A stretch of 64,000 bases of DNA from Mortierella alpina (taxonomy: Eukaryota > Mortierellomycota > Mortierellomycetes > Mortierellales > Mortierellaceae): positions 806,001-870,000 of the forward strand of contig JANATF010000012.1 in assembly GCA_029449245.1 (NCBI GenBank), written 5' to 3'. Shown here in pieces: positions 22,007-32,781 of the stretch; within the stretch, counting starts at the first letter, position 1; the number at the start of each line of letters is the position of its first letter. The position numbers and the translations under genes were made by a program. The notes below the pieces were generated by a model. The model ran no database searches. It worked only from the letters and a program-made list of their open reading frames with translations, and was not told where the DNA came from.

Positions 22007-23753
22007 ATGCACTTGATGGATCGCTCGATGGTTCACTCTATGGATTGGCTCAAGCGCAGACGGCTTCGGCCCTCCATTCGTCGCAAGCTCCGTCGCATCC
22101 GAACTAGTTTCCGCCTACACACTCGAAGGAACGTGCTCGTCCTTCTGATCAGCACCTTCCTGATCCTCCACATCATCTCCCGCATAGGACGACATCGCAA
22201 CTCAGTCGATCAGAGATGGCAGCGGTTACAGCAGTTTGCTCATCCAGGCATCTTTGGTGCTCCTCCAGATCTGGTCTTGAATGGTCCAGAAGCAGTTCGG
22301 GTTCAGCTGTGCAACGTGGATGGTCGTCTTTGCTCTTCTTGGAATCATGATCGACTCTGGGAAGACAACGAGCTGAACAGGGATGAGTCATGGCTAAAGC
22401 CCGGGTCCATTAGAGTGCCCATCGGGGTACAGGCCACCCTCACCATGAGGGATGGCCAGCGACGCATACTCAGATATGGCCATCATAGGTGCGATCCAGC
22501 AACGCTTGATTGCCAAGGAATTCAAAGGATGGCCGTGCAAGGTAACGAAGTTGGATGAGCACGTCGAAGCCTTTTAGTCGCGTCGGATTCTAACTGCGCT
22601 ACTACCAACTGGCCATGCAGAGAGCATCATGTCAGCAATAGAGAAAATCGCAGAGACATGCTCAGGGAATGACTGGATAAAGGAGCCCGCCATTATTCAC
22701 ACGATTCAACCAAAAAAAACTTTTTCCAAGCGGGACGTCTCAATGATCGCACAGTTTTCTATCAGTCGCTTGGACCGTTTTGAGCATGCTAGACGTGCTT
22801 GGCCAGGACCCATCTCCGTTGTAATGTAAGCATAGCACACTGCTCTCTGCACCCAAGTCAATTCAATTCGCGTCTTTTACACGTAAAGGAACGCTGACCC
22901 AGGGCGATCTAAAACAATCCGCAGTTTCTTAGCAACCAACTCGGACATTATCAAGCTTAAAGAGTACTTTGAACAGCCGGACAAAATGGCGCTGTACGAG
23001 ACTATAACGCTGACGATCGTCAAGCCCGACTACTCTCAGGGATCCCACAAGAGATACCCAATCAATAGCCTGAGAAACATTGGCATTCGCGCCGCCAACA
23101 CCGACTACATCTACGTGATAGACGCAGACTTTGTACCAACCACGCGCTTATACGCTTTTGCAACCGCCAGCATCATTCCACTTCTGGAGCGGGCAACCAC
23201 GCCAACAGCTTATGTCGTGCCCTGCCTTGCTATCAAAGTCGAATATCAGGGCCAGTATCCAGATACCATCAAGGAATTGCAGCCCTTGATGGCATCAGGA
23301 ATGGCCTACATCACGGACCCTCGGGCAGGGCACGGACCAACGTCGACATCGCTTTTCATGCACACGCCTGTGTTTGGACATTCGCCAGCATTCGAGGTTT
23401 GTTTCGAATCTCAATGGGAGCCATACTACATTGTCAACCGCAATGGCCCACTCCCCTACTACGACGAGCGATTCAAGAACCAAGGCGGGGACAAGCAGAG
23501 CCATGCAATTTTGATGAACGCGATTGGATATCGCTTCATGGTGCTGCGGGACCACTTTATGTACCATATGGACCATCCAAAGCTCAAGTGGACGGGAGAT
23601 GGGCTAGACCAACACAAGCAAAAGGACTTTACGTACTTTGCAGACTATCTGCCGGCACTTGAGGACATCTTTGGAAGAAACTTTCGGTGGCCATGGGGAT
23701 GCTCACGGCCACTCGTGCACTCGTCCCTATGGAATCTCGAGGGCGCCTTGTAA
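22007..23753 (+). CDS. LARGE/B4GAT1-like glycosyltransferase, family GT49
   Basis: Exons 22007-22541, 22621-22825 and 22889-23753 (534 aa). Type II Golgi topology: a short, very Arg-rich cytosolic N-terminus, a signal anchor at about 43-60 (VLVLLISTFLILHII), a stem, then a luminal catalytic domain. The domain shows the GT49 arrangement: FSISRLDRFEHARRAWPGPISVVM, then YPINSLRNIGIRAANTDYIY and the metal-binding IDADFVP with Asp325 and Asp327. Late residues DERFKNQGGDKQ and the MVLRDHFMYHMDHP stretch also fit. In animals, GT49 enzymes add glucuronic acid to matriglycan-type glycans; the substrate in a fungus is unknown, and a cell-wall or glycoprotein acceptor is inference. The start codon follows a CT-rich leader. 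Confidence 0.88.
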
Positions 23754-24040
23754 TTATAGTCATTTTCAGCTGTAACATATTGTTGTCCTCATACTTTTGT
23801 CTTATAAATATAACGCGTGAATTATGCAGCCTGGGACATGTCTTTGATGACCTTTCGGACCACTGTCCTATCAAAGCTACGATTGAGCTGGATATCACAG
23901 TAGTGAAAGACAGGCAGCATAAGTGGCCCCCCAGTGCAAGTGTCCTGTTTTTTATTCTTCGCGCTCTTCTTTATCAAAATTCAAGAGCTTGAGCCCTTTA
24001 GTGTAATGCGCACATCCTAAAAACAAGGTGACAGGTATAT

Positions 24041-25529
24041 CTAGGGCAAAGCCAGAATGACAATACAGGTGACAACGGCCGCAATCAGGAGGATGTAGCA
24101 AGATTTGCTCTGTGCACTCTTTTGATGCTCAGCGGCCTGTGCCAGCTCCTCCGTTGCCGCATGGGTGCTCATGCTGATGGACGTGACATTGGTCTCGATC
24201 GAGTCGAGCATACCGCCTTGTTCAGTGACCATGTTACCGAGGTCTCGGAAGATCTCGTTCAACTCTGTGATACCCTGCTCAATTTCCCGGATCTCCTGTT
24301 CCCGCTGCGTAATCATCGACTCATTATACTCGAGTTCATTATCGACCACGAGCAGTTGAAGACGCCTCTGGCTCTCGTTGATCAAAGGCTGTTCTCCCGA
24401 ATCGCTGTCCTCGCCATCGCTTCAATTGGAATAAAAAGGGGGTGGGAGAGTTGGTTAGCGAGACATATTTGGTTAGGAAATGGTAGATCAAAAACAAAAG
24501 GTGGTAGACATCACTTACGAGTAGCTCTGTCTGGCGCTAACTTGACGTGCCCTGATGACGAACTCACGTTGCTTTTCAGCAGAGACCCTTTGCACCTTTT
24601 GAAAGTCGACCAGAACCTTTTGAAAGTCCTTCGAGACCTTTTGATGCTCCAGTTTTTTCTGTACAGGAGATATGATGAGTAGTGAGTTCGTTTGCTCTTC
24701 TTTGGTGACGACAAAAAAAAAACCAAAGAAAAGAAAAGCGGTCTGTGTGCTTGTTTCTGTTTTTTGTTTACCCCAGATACATCAAATTTGGTCAGGTCCT
24801 TGACCTCTTGACTTGTTTCGCGGACTAGAGCCCTAGTTTGCTCAGTAACATCTTGCCTATGAAGCACCAGTCAGTCAGGAATATTTGAATGTTGTATTAG
24901 CGCGAAAGCATTATCAGAACGAGGGGAAAAAAAGGAGAAGTGACCGAAGCATGCACGCAACAACGGCATGTGGATGCCGAGTTATGTGCCTGAAATTGAT
25001 GGACGCATAAAATGCGTCCCGCCACAGCGAAGGCAGGGTGGAGGGTAGAAGCACGTTTTGGCTAGTGGATGCAGACATGATTACGTACAGTTTTGCTCGG
25101 ACGTCCTCTGAATCTTTGGTTGAGCCGAGATATCCTACGAGGCGCTGTATTGACGAGACGTTGGAGGAGATGCGGAAGATCTGCTGGGATATCTGCTGAA
25201 TCTTCGACTTGTAAGCGTACTGGCTGACTATGTGTTGGTAGGGGCGAAAGAGATTCGGAGACAGGACAGTGAGTCAATGCAGATAGAGTGGAAACAGGGA
25301 CCAGGGCAGCGAAGAGGAAGACATAGAAGCGGTCGATCAGGCCGAAGTGTGACATACCGTCGCCTAGGTTGTCTGCTCCACCACGATTCCCGTTGCTGCT
25401 AGGGTTGCCGTTGGTGAAGGCATTCCTGTGGCCATTACCCTGAGTGCCTTGGTTGCCTAGGGGACTGGGACCGGGGAGTCCTCCGCGCTTGATGCCACCC
25501 TCCCCTCGCTCCAAATCAGCAAACGACAT
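24041..25529 (-). CDS. PEP12: Syntaxin / Qa-SNARE of the Pep12 (syntaxin-7/13) group
   Basis: Exons 25529-25358, 25227-25089, 24856-24772, 24658-24519 and 24419-24041 (304 aa). A Qa-SNARE of late endosome/prevacuole fusion. After a Gly/Asn-rich start comes the Habc three-helix domain (~58-165). The SNARE motif is at ~205-270 with zero-layer Gln at 246 (MVTEQGGML), and a C-terminal membrane anchor at about 285-304 (CYILLIAAVVTCIVILALP) ends the protein. An acidic DGEDSDSGEQPLI stretch before the SNARE motif contains an acidic-dileucine-like signal typical of endosomal syntaxins. It converges with the GT49 gene across a 287-bp gap. Pep12 versus the vacuolar Vam3 is judged from overall similarity only. 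Confidence 0.9.
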
Positions 25530-26138
25530 TGTGTTGATGTTTCGCGTTCGAGTCCTGTTCCTATGTCTGGGGTCTGCAACTGCCTCTGGTTGTAGCCGAG
25601 ATCAGGTGAAGATGGAGCGAGAGCTGGCAAGTGAGAAGAGAAGAGAGAAGGAGCAAAGGATGTAGAGGAGGAAGGGAATCTGACGAGGAAGATGGGGGCG
25701 ACGAGGTGCACGAGAGAAAAAGGGCAGAGTGAGCATTCAGGAGAGGAGCAGAAAAAAAAGAGGCAAAACCTCTCCCGCTGGCTCAGCTGGTTCTTTTTTT
25801 ATGCCTGCTCTATGGAGGCTATCGGTCCACATGGGACAGCACACACACGTCACATAGTGCTTAACACCTTCGCTTCATCACCTTTCTCGCGTTCTCATCC
25901 ACACCATTCGCGTCCTCGGCTCTCTCCCCCCCGTCTATCCCTCCAGCCTCTCCGTCCTCTATACTCTGAGCACAGCGCAAGGCTCACCCTCTCGGACTAC
26001 TGCAGCGACAAAGCACCGCCTCGTCGCCTTTGAGCACCGCCCATCAACAGGCTTCGATTCCTGTGCTTGCTTGACCTTGACCGCACCGCTTTGCGACGGC
26101 CACACCAAATACACAGTCAGGTTGCACCCCACCGAATA
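25530..26138. promoter_or_regulatory. Divergent promoter region, PEP12 (-) / VPS54 (+)
   Basis: About 600 bp. The plus strand is GA-rich from 25610 to 25770 (the PEP12 leader side) and CT-rich from about 25865 to 25960 (the VPS54 leader side). No other gene seen. Confidence 0.5.
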
Positions 26139-29100
26139 ATGCTTGGCGGCAAGCCGAATACTAATTCGACCACCCCTGCCACCTCATCACCAAAGAATAA
26201 GAGCCTTGGAAACAACATGCAGCAGGGATCTGCTGCCTCAGGTAGCGCCGGTGGACACGCCGGGAATGGCAGCAACGGCTATGGTCCCAGCGGTCGTCCT
26301 TACAGTCGCAATGGTCATCAGCATCAAGAGTCATCGGACCCAAGTGCCTCTAGACGTCACCATGGATCTAACAGTGTTACCTCATCGACATCTGCCGCCA
26401 CATCGGGACCGTCCATGGTCGCAGGAGCACCCCGACCCTTTCGCCCAGGACATGCATTGCGAAGAGACAGCACCGCCTCCAACTACAGCACGCTTTCGGA
26501 AGTGTAAGTCGTTAGGGGGGTTTCTTGCAGGACTGTAGAGCTCGATGTATCCGACGATCTAACGCCGATCTATCGCCACAACTGGACTTGAACGCGCTTA
26601 TAGATCACAGCCATGGACGAGGGCTGACATTGGCTTTAACGGTAGGCTTTTTTATTGCGCCATACTGGCAGCTGCTCTGAGGCGAGCCAAGACAAAACAC
26701 GCACAGGGAGACTGAACGTTTAATTGCCTATTGCACCTGTCAATACTAGCCATCTCTGGAGTGCTAAACAATCCCAACAAAAGACCTTCGTCAGCCGCAA
26801 AGCCTACCAAAGCAGATATACCCCCTGTCACGCCAGTGCCAGTACGCAAGGTTAAAGGATCGGAGTTTGACAGCTACATCAAGCATATTACGCCCGTCTT
26901 TGAAAGATATCAAAATAACAGAGCAGGAGCCGTACCAGCTGAAGGCGCAAACATCCACTCTCCTCGCTCGCCCTTTGGGTCATCGTTCGAGTCCTTGGCG
27001 AGCCACTTCCAACCACAGATCATGACCCCATTATTGGCGCAATCAGGACAGGACATGGACAGGGCTGAAAGTGCACGCAATCCATATTCGGTACCAGATA
27101 TGCCAGAGTTGAATGAACCCGTCCCGATGAAGCCAGCAATGCCTGACACACCGGCGCTGAGTACCGTACCCGCCATCTTCTTCGATCCCGACTTTAATTT
27201 TGAGAACCCGAGGACTTTTGATCTTGTCTGTGAACAGACTGGGCCTTCAAGTTCTCAGAACAACAACACAACTTCCATCGTCACCAACAGTATTCTTCAG
27301 GAGAAACTCTCGCATTACCTGGACACGGTTGAGATTCATCTTATGACAGAGATTTCCCGCCGATCAACATCCTTTTTTGAAGCGCTATCCAATCTTCAGG
27401 CTCTGCACTCGCAAACACTGGAGTGTGTCTCACAGATTCATGTCCTCCGCGCTCAGTTGGCCAGGATCGACCACACGCAGTCAAAGCAGGGCTTGGAGGT
27501 TGTACGACTAAAGAGGCGAAGGAGGAATCTAGGCCTGTTGCACAATGGCATCCGGATGGTCAAGGAGATTCGATCAACACAGCCTATGATTCAGGTTTTG
27601 TTGGGGAGCGGCAACTACTTTGGGGCGCTGGATCTAATCGATGGCGCACAGCATGTTCTGTTTGATGGAGATATGAAGCATCTTGAGGCTACACCAGGGT
27701 TTGATCCTGATCTCGCTCTTGTGACGTCGTCTTCAGCCATTGCATCATCCCCTCGATCTCTGGATATTCGAGGAGTTTTGGCTCTTGTGCATTTTGGCGG
27801 CCAGCTTTCAGAGATGAGAAAGATGATCGGAAAAATGATGGAGGGCGAACTTGTGAATCTCTTGCTGAACGATTTTCGACTCAGGATCGGTAATCTGGAT
27901 GTGGGAACTTTGCTGCTGGATCTAGGCAAGGTCGACACTTCCAACACCAAATTCACAAAGCCCAGCTTCAGTCGCGGTATCAATCCTCTTCTTTCGAAGC
28001 AGGTGGAGAAAGAGACTGAACTTCGGGATCGAATGCGTCCATTGATCCAAGGCTTACTCAGAGCGAACCGCGTAGGAGTTGCTCTTCAGACGTACAGGGA
28101 ACAAATTCTTCAAGAGATCAAAAATATCATCAAGTCTGTAAGTTCAATGGGGCCATCTGCAGCTGGAAGTTTTTTCATGAGGGTGTACCCGCTCACCAGA
28201 CCATTCTTCATTGTCAATAGCAATACCCGCCTCCCGACCCGAGCAAATCGAGTGAAAATGGACCTCCGTCCTTAAGGAAGAAGGATCAAATGTATGCAAA
28301 AGTACTGATTCAGCAAGGCAAGGAGAGCTGCGGATGGAATATTAACATCCACAACACTCCTGTTTTGTAATAGGGCCGCATTAACGAATCAATTGCGCTC
28401 TATGGACGCTTTGACCTTCTACAAGATGCTCTCGTACATCTATGCATTTTTGTTGGGAGCATTTCAGCGCGTGTCTCTCTATCATCAGCTTACACTTCTG
28501 AGCATACGCGAAGCCGAGTCTCAGGGCACGGGCCAGCTGATCATGATGGATTCTTCTTCAGAAGACTCTGATAGCATGCAGGAGTCAGCATCCTTGCGCG
28601 AAATGAGGGAAGGGGAAAATGATAACGGTGACTACGAGGATCAAGATGATGAGGAAGAGGAACAGGATGAATCAGATCCAGAGAGCGTAGGATTTAGTCT
28701 TGGCACTAATACACCAGGATCAACGCCTCTGCACGGAAATAATAGCAGAAAACGGTTGAGTGTACCGGCAGGTCCGAGCAGCAAGATTGTCTCTCCCGCT
28801 AACGCCTTCTCCGGTGCGGACCATTCGCCAGCCCTTGTTCGTGAATTCTCGGCTCTGCAATTGGACGGTGAAAACGGTCATTTGAGCACCAATGCCGCCA
28901 GCCAGCTCTTCCGACAGCTTGAGACTGAGTCTGAAGAGATCTTATTCGCAGTAGCAGATCTGGCTCATTCTCGGTGCGCGAAACTCATGGGAATGAGGAG
29001 TGAGCAGAGTGCAAAGCTGCTTCCTGCAGAGGTCTACAAGTTGTTGAGGTTGACATGGTCCTTCGTCTTGCAAAGCGAGCTATTGTCTGGATACATGTGC

Positions 29101-30759
29101 TATGGTCTCAGGACAGCGATTCTTTCTCAGGTATGGACATCCTGACCTTCAAAATGCATGCGCTCTCTGGCATAATGTGTATTCATTCTTCCATATTTAC
29201 TAACTATCTCCAAATGATAATTCTTCTGGGATGCTTAGTCAAAGGCATTTTTGCTCCAGTTCCACATGGAAAAAACCAACCAACTCGCGCTCTCTGTCGG
29301 TGAGGACCAGTGGGTCCAAGTGGAGGTACCCTGGCTCTCACAGTCAACTGCTAATGGGATCACTGCTATTGCAGATCTCAGTCTTCCGGAAGCCAGGAGC
29401 AGGGACTTTACAATGACTTTCAACATTCTCAGCCTGTCAGCCCCACCACCAGTTCAAGGGGTGGATGATCATGATGGCTTCATTCAGTCGCGTCTAGGCA
29501 ACAAGAGCACGAATGGGTCCAACTCTAACGGTAAAGAAGGCGCCGAAGCTGATGTCCCAGCACCGACGCGTGTATTGTCGATCCGGGATGAGGTGTTTTT
29601 TGTTGTCGGATGTTCTTTGGTTCTACTCGATACTCTGGCAGAGTACTTGGATATTCTCAACAACATTTCTGCCCTTACTACCGACGTCATGCAGCGCATC
29701 ATTGAGCTCCTAAAGGTATAATTCAAAGCTTGAAAAGTCGTTCGAGTAAGACAACAAGGCCATTCGTAAATCTAACGACTCGTTTGCATTTTTCCTTTCA
29801 TTGTTTTTGCAGCTATTCAACTCGAGGACATGCCAAGTCATTCTAGGAGCAGGAGCAATGCGTTCTGCAGGCTTGAAGAACATTACAGCCAAGCATCTAG
29901 CCCTGGCCTCCCAGTCGTTGAGCGTCTTTGCGACATTGATACCCTATGTGAAGGACTGGATTCGTTCCAAAATGGCAGACAAGCAAATGGTGATGTTGGC
30001 GGAGTTTGACCGTATCCTTCGCGACTTTCAGGAGCATCAGAATGAGATTCATTCCAAGTTGGTGTCTATCATGTCAGAACGACTGGCACTACACATTCGT
30101 TCGATGACCAACGCCTCGGTTGTGGACTATGATGCGCTCAACAAGCCGGCTCAACAATTGGCCAACGGCGGAGGAAGCGTGAATGCGTTCATGGATGGGC
30201 TTGTCAAGGATGCTATCACACTGCACAAGGTCCTAGGCCGGTTCTTGCCAGCTGCATCTATGCGGGTAACCAACCACACATGATATGTGAACACCGCTGC
30301 TGATGCTGTGAGACTGGAGAAGAAGTACTGATGATCTATATCCTGCTCGTTATTCTCGACCCACTAGAGAGTTATTGACGAGGTCCTACAAATCTTCACG
30401 ACGCGACTCGAAGAGGAAATTCAGAAGCTACCCATCACCACACCTCTCGGGAAAACAAGGTATGTGTCAAATCATGTTCATATGAAGCAGAATCAGCAAA
30501 AAGAGACGCGAGATAGCGCTGTATGAGATCTTGAGTTGACTCACTGACCCTGTTGGTGTGTTTGTTCGATAGACTGCAAGCGGATGTTGCATACTATGGG
30601 CAGAAACTGGGGCCACTGGACCCGAATGGCATTATTGGCTCCAGACTAATGAAGCAAGTGAAGGAGCTCATGCTAACGGATAAGAAGCACGGAGCAGGAG
30701 CGACCTCGTCGACACCGCCTGTTTCAAGTGGTGCTGGTGCAGCGGCATCTGCCAATTGA
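26139..30759 (+). CDS. VPS54: Vps54 subunit of the GARP tethering complex
   Basis: Nine exons: 26139-26503, 26604-26641, 26750-28137, 28221-28291, 28374-29130, 29239-29715, 29813-30265, 30368-30459 and 30573-30759 (1275 aa). Vps54 tethers endosome-derived vesicles at the trans-Golgi together with Vps51-53. The N-terminal ~120 residues are Ser/Gly-rich. Conserved Vps54 blocks include EKLSHYLDTVEIHL and QVLLGSGNYFGALDLIDGAQ in exon 3 and SKAFLLQFHMEKTNQL at the start of exon 6. The C-terminal domain carries GAMRSAGLKNITAKHLALA and a final RLQADVAYYGQKLGPL. An acidic Glu/Asp stretch lies in exon 5. The 71-nt fourth exon is needed for phase. An AATAAA follows near 30785. Confidence 0.92.
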
Positions 30760-30885
30760 GAGTGCATTACGCATATGGAGGTTCAAAATAAAGAGGGAGG
30801 AGAGTGTGACAGGGGCACACAACGCATATTAGATTTGATTTGGCAGGCGCTGTTGTGTCTCCCTCTTTATTCATTAATCCACAAT

Positions 30886-32637
30886 ATGGGTACAGTTCAC
30901 GAGATTTTTGGGATGTGTTGCTCGTTCGCCTGATCATGTTTGCTAACCATCGATCGATCTATCTACTTCATCCGTCTATACACATCGCGCCAACTTGTTC
31001 GCCCTGGGTCATCTTCATCATCTGCATCGGAAACTTGCCTCGAAAAAAAAAATCAACATCAATTATATCTGATGTCATCGTGGAAACTGGATCCTTTACT
31101 TGGAAATCAATCGTGTACTTCTTCTCGGGAATGGGAATCAACTTTTTGAAATCTCGACTGAATCATACGCTGGAACTCTGACTTCATCACTGGAACCTAT
31201 CTATGATGCGACTTCCTCAACTGGAATCTCAACTTTGTTGGTGTGTGATGACTTGTGTTGATCCGACCTTTCGTTGATTCGACCCTCAACAGCCGTTGGA
31301 AAGAATAAGCGTCTCTCGAAAGGCAAGAAGGGTCTCAAGAAGAAGGTGTAAAGTATCGTTCCAGGACTTTGTTCTTTCTATTCTCTGGGGTGTACAAAGG
31401 ATCAGGAGAGTTGCTCACTACAGGAAGGGTGGAAAAGAAAAAAAATATTAAGAGGATGTCGCTCATTACCCATTCATTTGACAAGGAGGATCGGAAGAGT
31501 TGGCCTGGAGACTTGAGGAATGTACAGGAACAACAACATATCACCCTCGTCAACCAATGGACAAACACAGTGATCCTACAGCAACAGGAGTAATGCAACT
31601 ATGACCTTTGGCCATCTCCATGACTGGACCAAGGGGGAAAAGTGCTAACAGCACAGCATGACCTCTGGAGGCAAGGCGCTATTCAGCCGCAGTCGAAATA
31701 GGGATAGTGGCTCGTCAATCTCAACACAGCACCAGGCAGGGTTGCAGACACACGGTGTTCATGCCTCTGCGATGGTCAGGATGGGCAGCCATCTTTTTCA
31801 GCACTACGAACACCACCCTTTGTTCGTTGGCTAGAGAAAAGAGCTGTAAAGCTTCACATGCGTCGTGATATCTATGCAAGGTGTTGACAGACCTATTCCT
31901 CCATCTTCCAAAATACTTCTAGTGTCGACCCCTTCACCCGCAAGGACTGGTACGATATCAAGGCCCCTTCGACCTTTGACGTTCGCCAGGTTGGCAAGAC
32001 CCTCGTCAACCGCACCCAGGGTATGAAGAACGCCAACGACGCCTTGAAGGGCCGTGTCCTCGAGGTCTCCCTCGCTGACTTGAACAAGAACGAGGAGTAC
32101 TCGTTCCGCAAGGTTAAGCTGAGAGTTGACGAGGTCCAGGGCAAGAACTGCCTCACCAACTTCCACGGTATGGACATGACCTCGGACAAGCTCCGCTCCA
32201 TGGTCCGCAAGTGGCAGTCGATCATCGAGGCCCACGTCGATGTCAAGACCACCGACGGTTACTTGCTCCGCCTCTTCGCTGTTGCTTTCACCAAGAAGAG
32301 CGCTGGCCAGGTCAAGAAGACCACCTACGCTCAGTCTGCTCAGATCCGTCAGATTCGCAAGAAGATGTTCGAGATCATGATTGCTCAGGCCACCTCCTGC
32401 GACTTGAAGGAGCTCGTCCACAAGTTCATCCCCGAGGTCATCGGAAACGAGATTGAGAAGTCTTGCAAGTCCATCTACCCCCTCCGTGATGTCTTCATCC
32501 GCAAGGTCAAGATTCTCAAGGCCCCCAAGTTCGATCTCGGAAAGCTCCTCGAGCTCCACTCCGGTGCTGACAACGAGACCGGTGCCAAGGTTGAGCGCAA
32601 GGACTTCAAGGAGCCCACCATTCTCGCTGAGGTTTAA
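30886..32637 (+). CDS. RPS1: 40S ribosomal protein eS1 (Rps1/S3a)
   Basis: Exons 30886-30889, 31293-31347 and 31923-32637 (257 aa, the usual eS1 length). A structural protein of the small ribosomal subunit platform. The product reads [19 protein letters not shown] at the start, then [17 protein letters not shown], and is conserved to the C-terminus. The coding part of exon 1 is only ATGG, joined across a 403-nt intron; it is the only ATGG followed by GT in the upstream interval and directly follows a pyrimidine-rich leader. Intron 2 is 575 nt. Both are long for this window, as is common in ribosomal protein genes. Codon use in exon 3 is strongly C-biased at third positions (AAG, CTC, GTC), fitting high expression. 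AATAAA-type signals follow the stop. The position of exon 1 is the least certain part. Confidence 0.9.
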
Positions 32638-32781
32638 ATAAAAACAACACCAAACGAGGGACTTTCGAAATCGTTTCTTGCTGCTATTCCTCTCCTTACC
32701 ACCCCCCACACAATAAATTCTTTCGTGATCTTGCGATATGGCCATTTTCTATTTTCTCTAACACTTGTATATTCTATATAT

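Noticed and set aside
18425-31000. Endosome-Golgi traffic gene cluster (Vps1, Pep12, Vps54)
   Set aside because: The genes are on different strands and separated by an unrelated glycosyltransferase gene. Proximity alone is not evidence of a functional cluster.
31238-31292. C-box-like GTGATGA in eS1 intron 1, considered as a C/D snoRNA
   Set aside because: No CTGA D box follows before the 3' splice site, and no terminal stem was seen.
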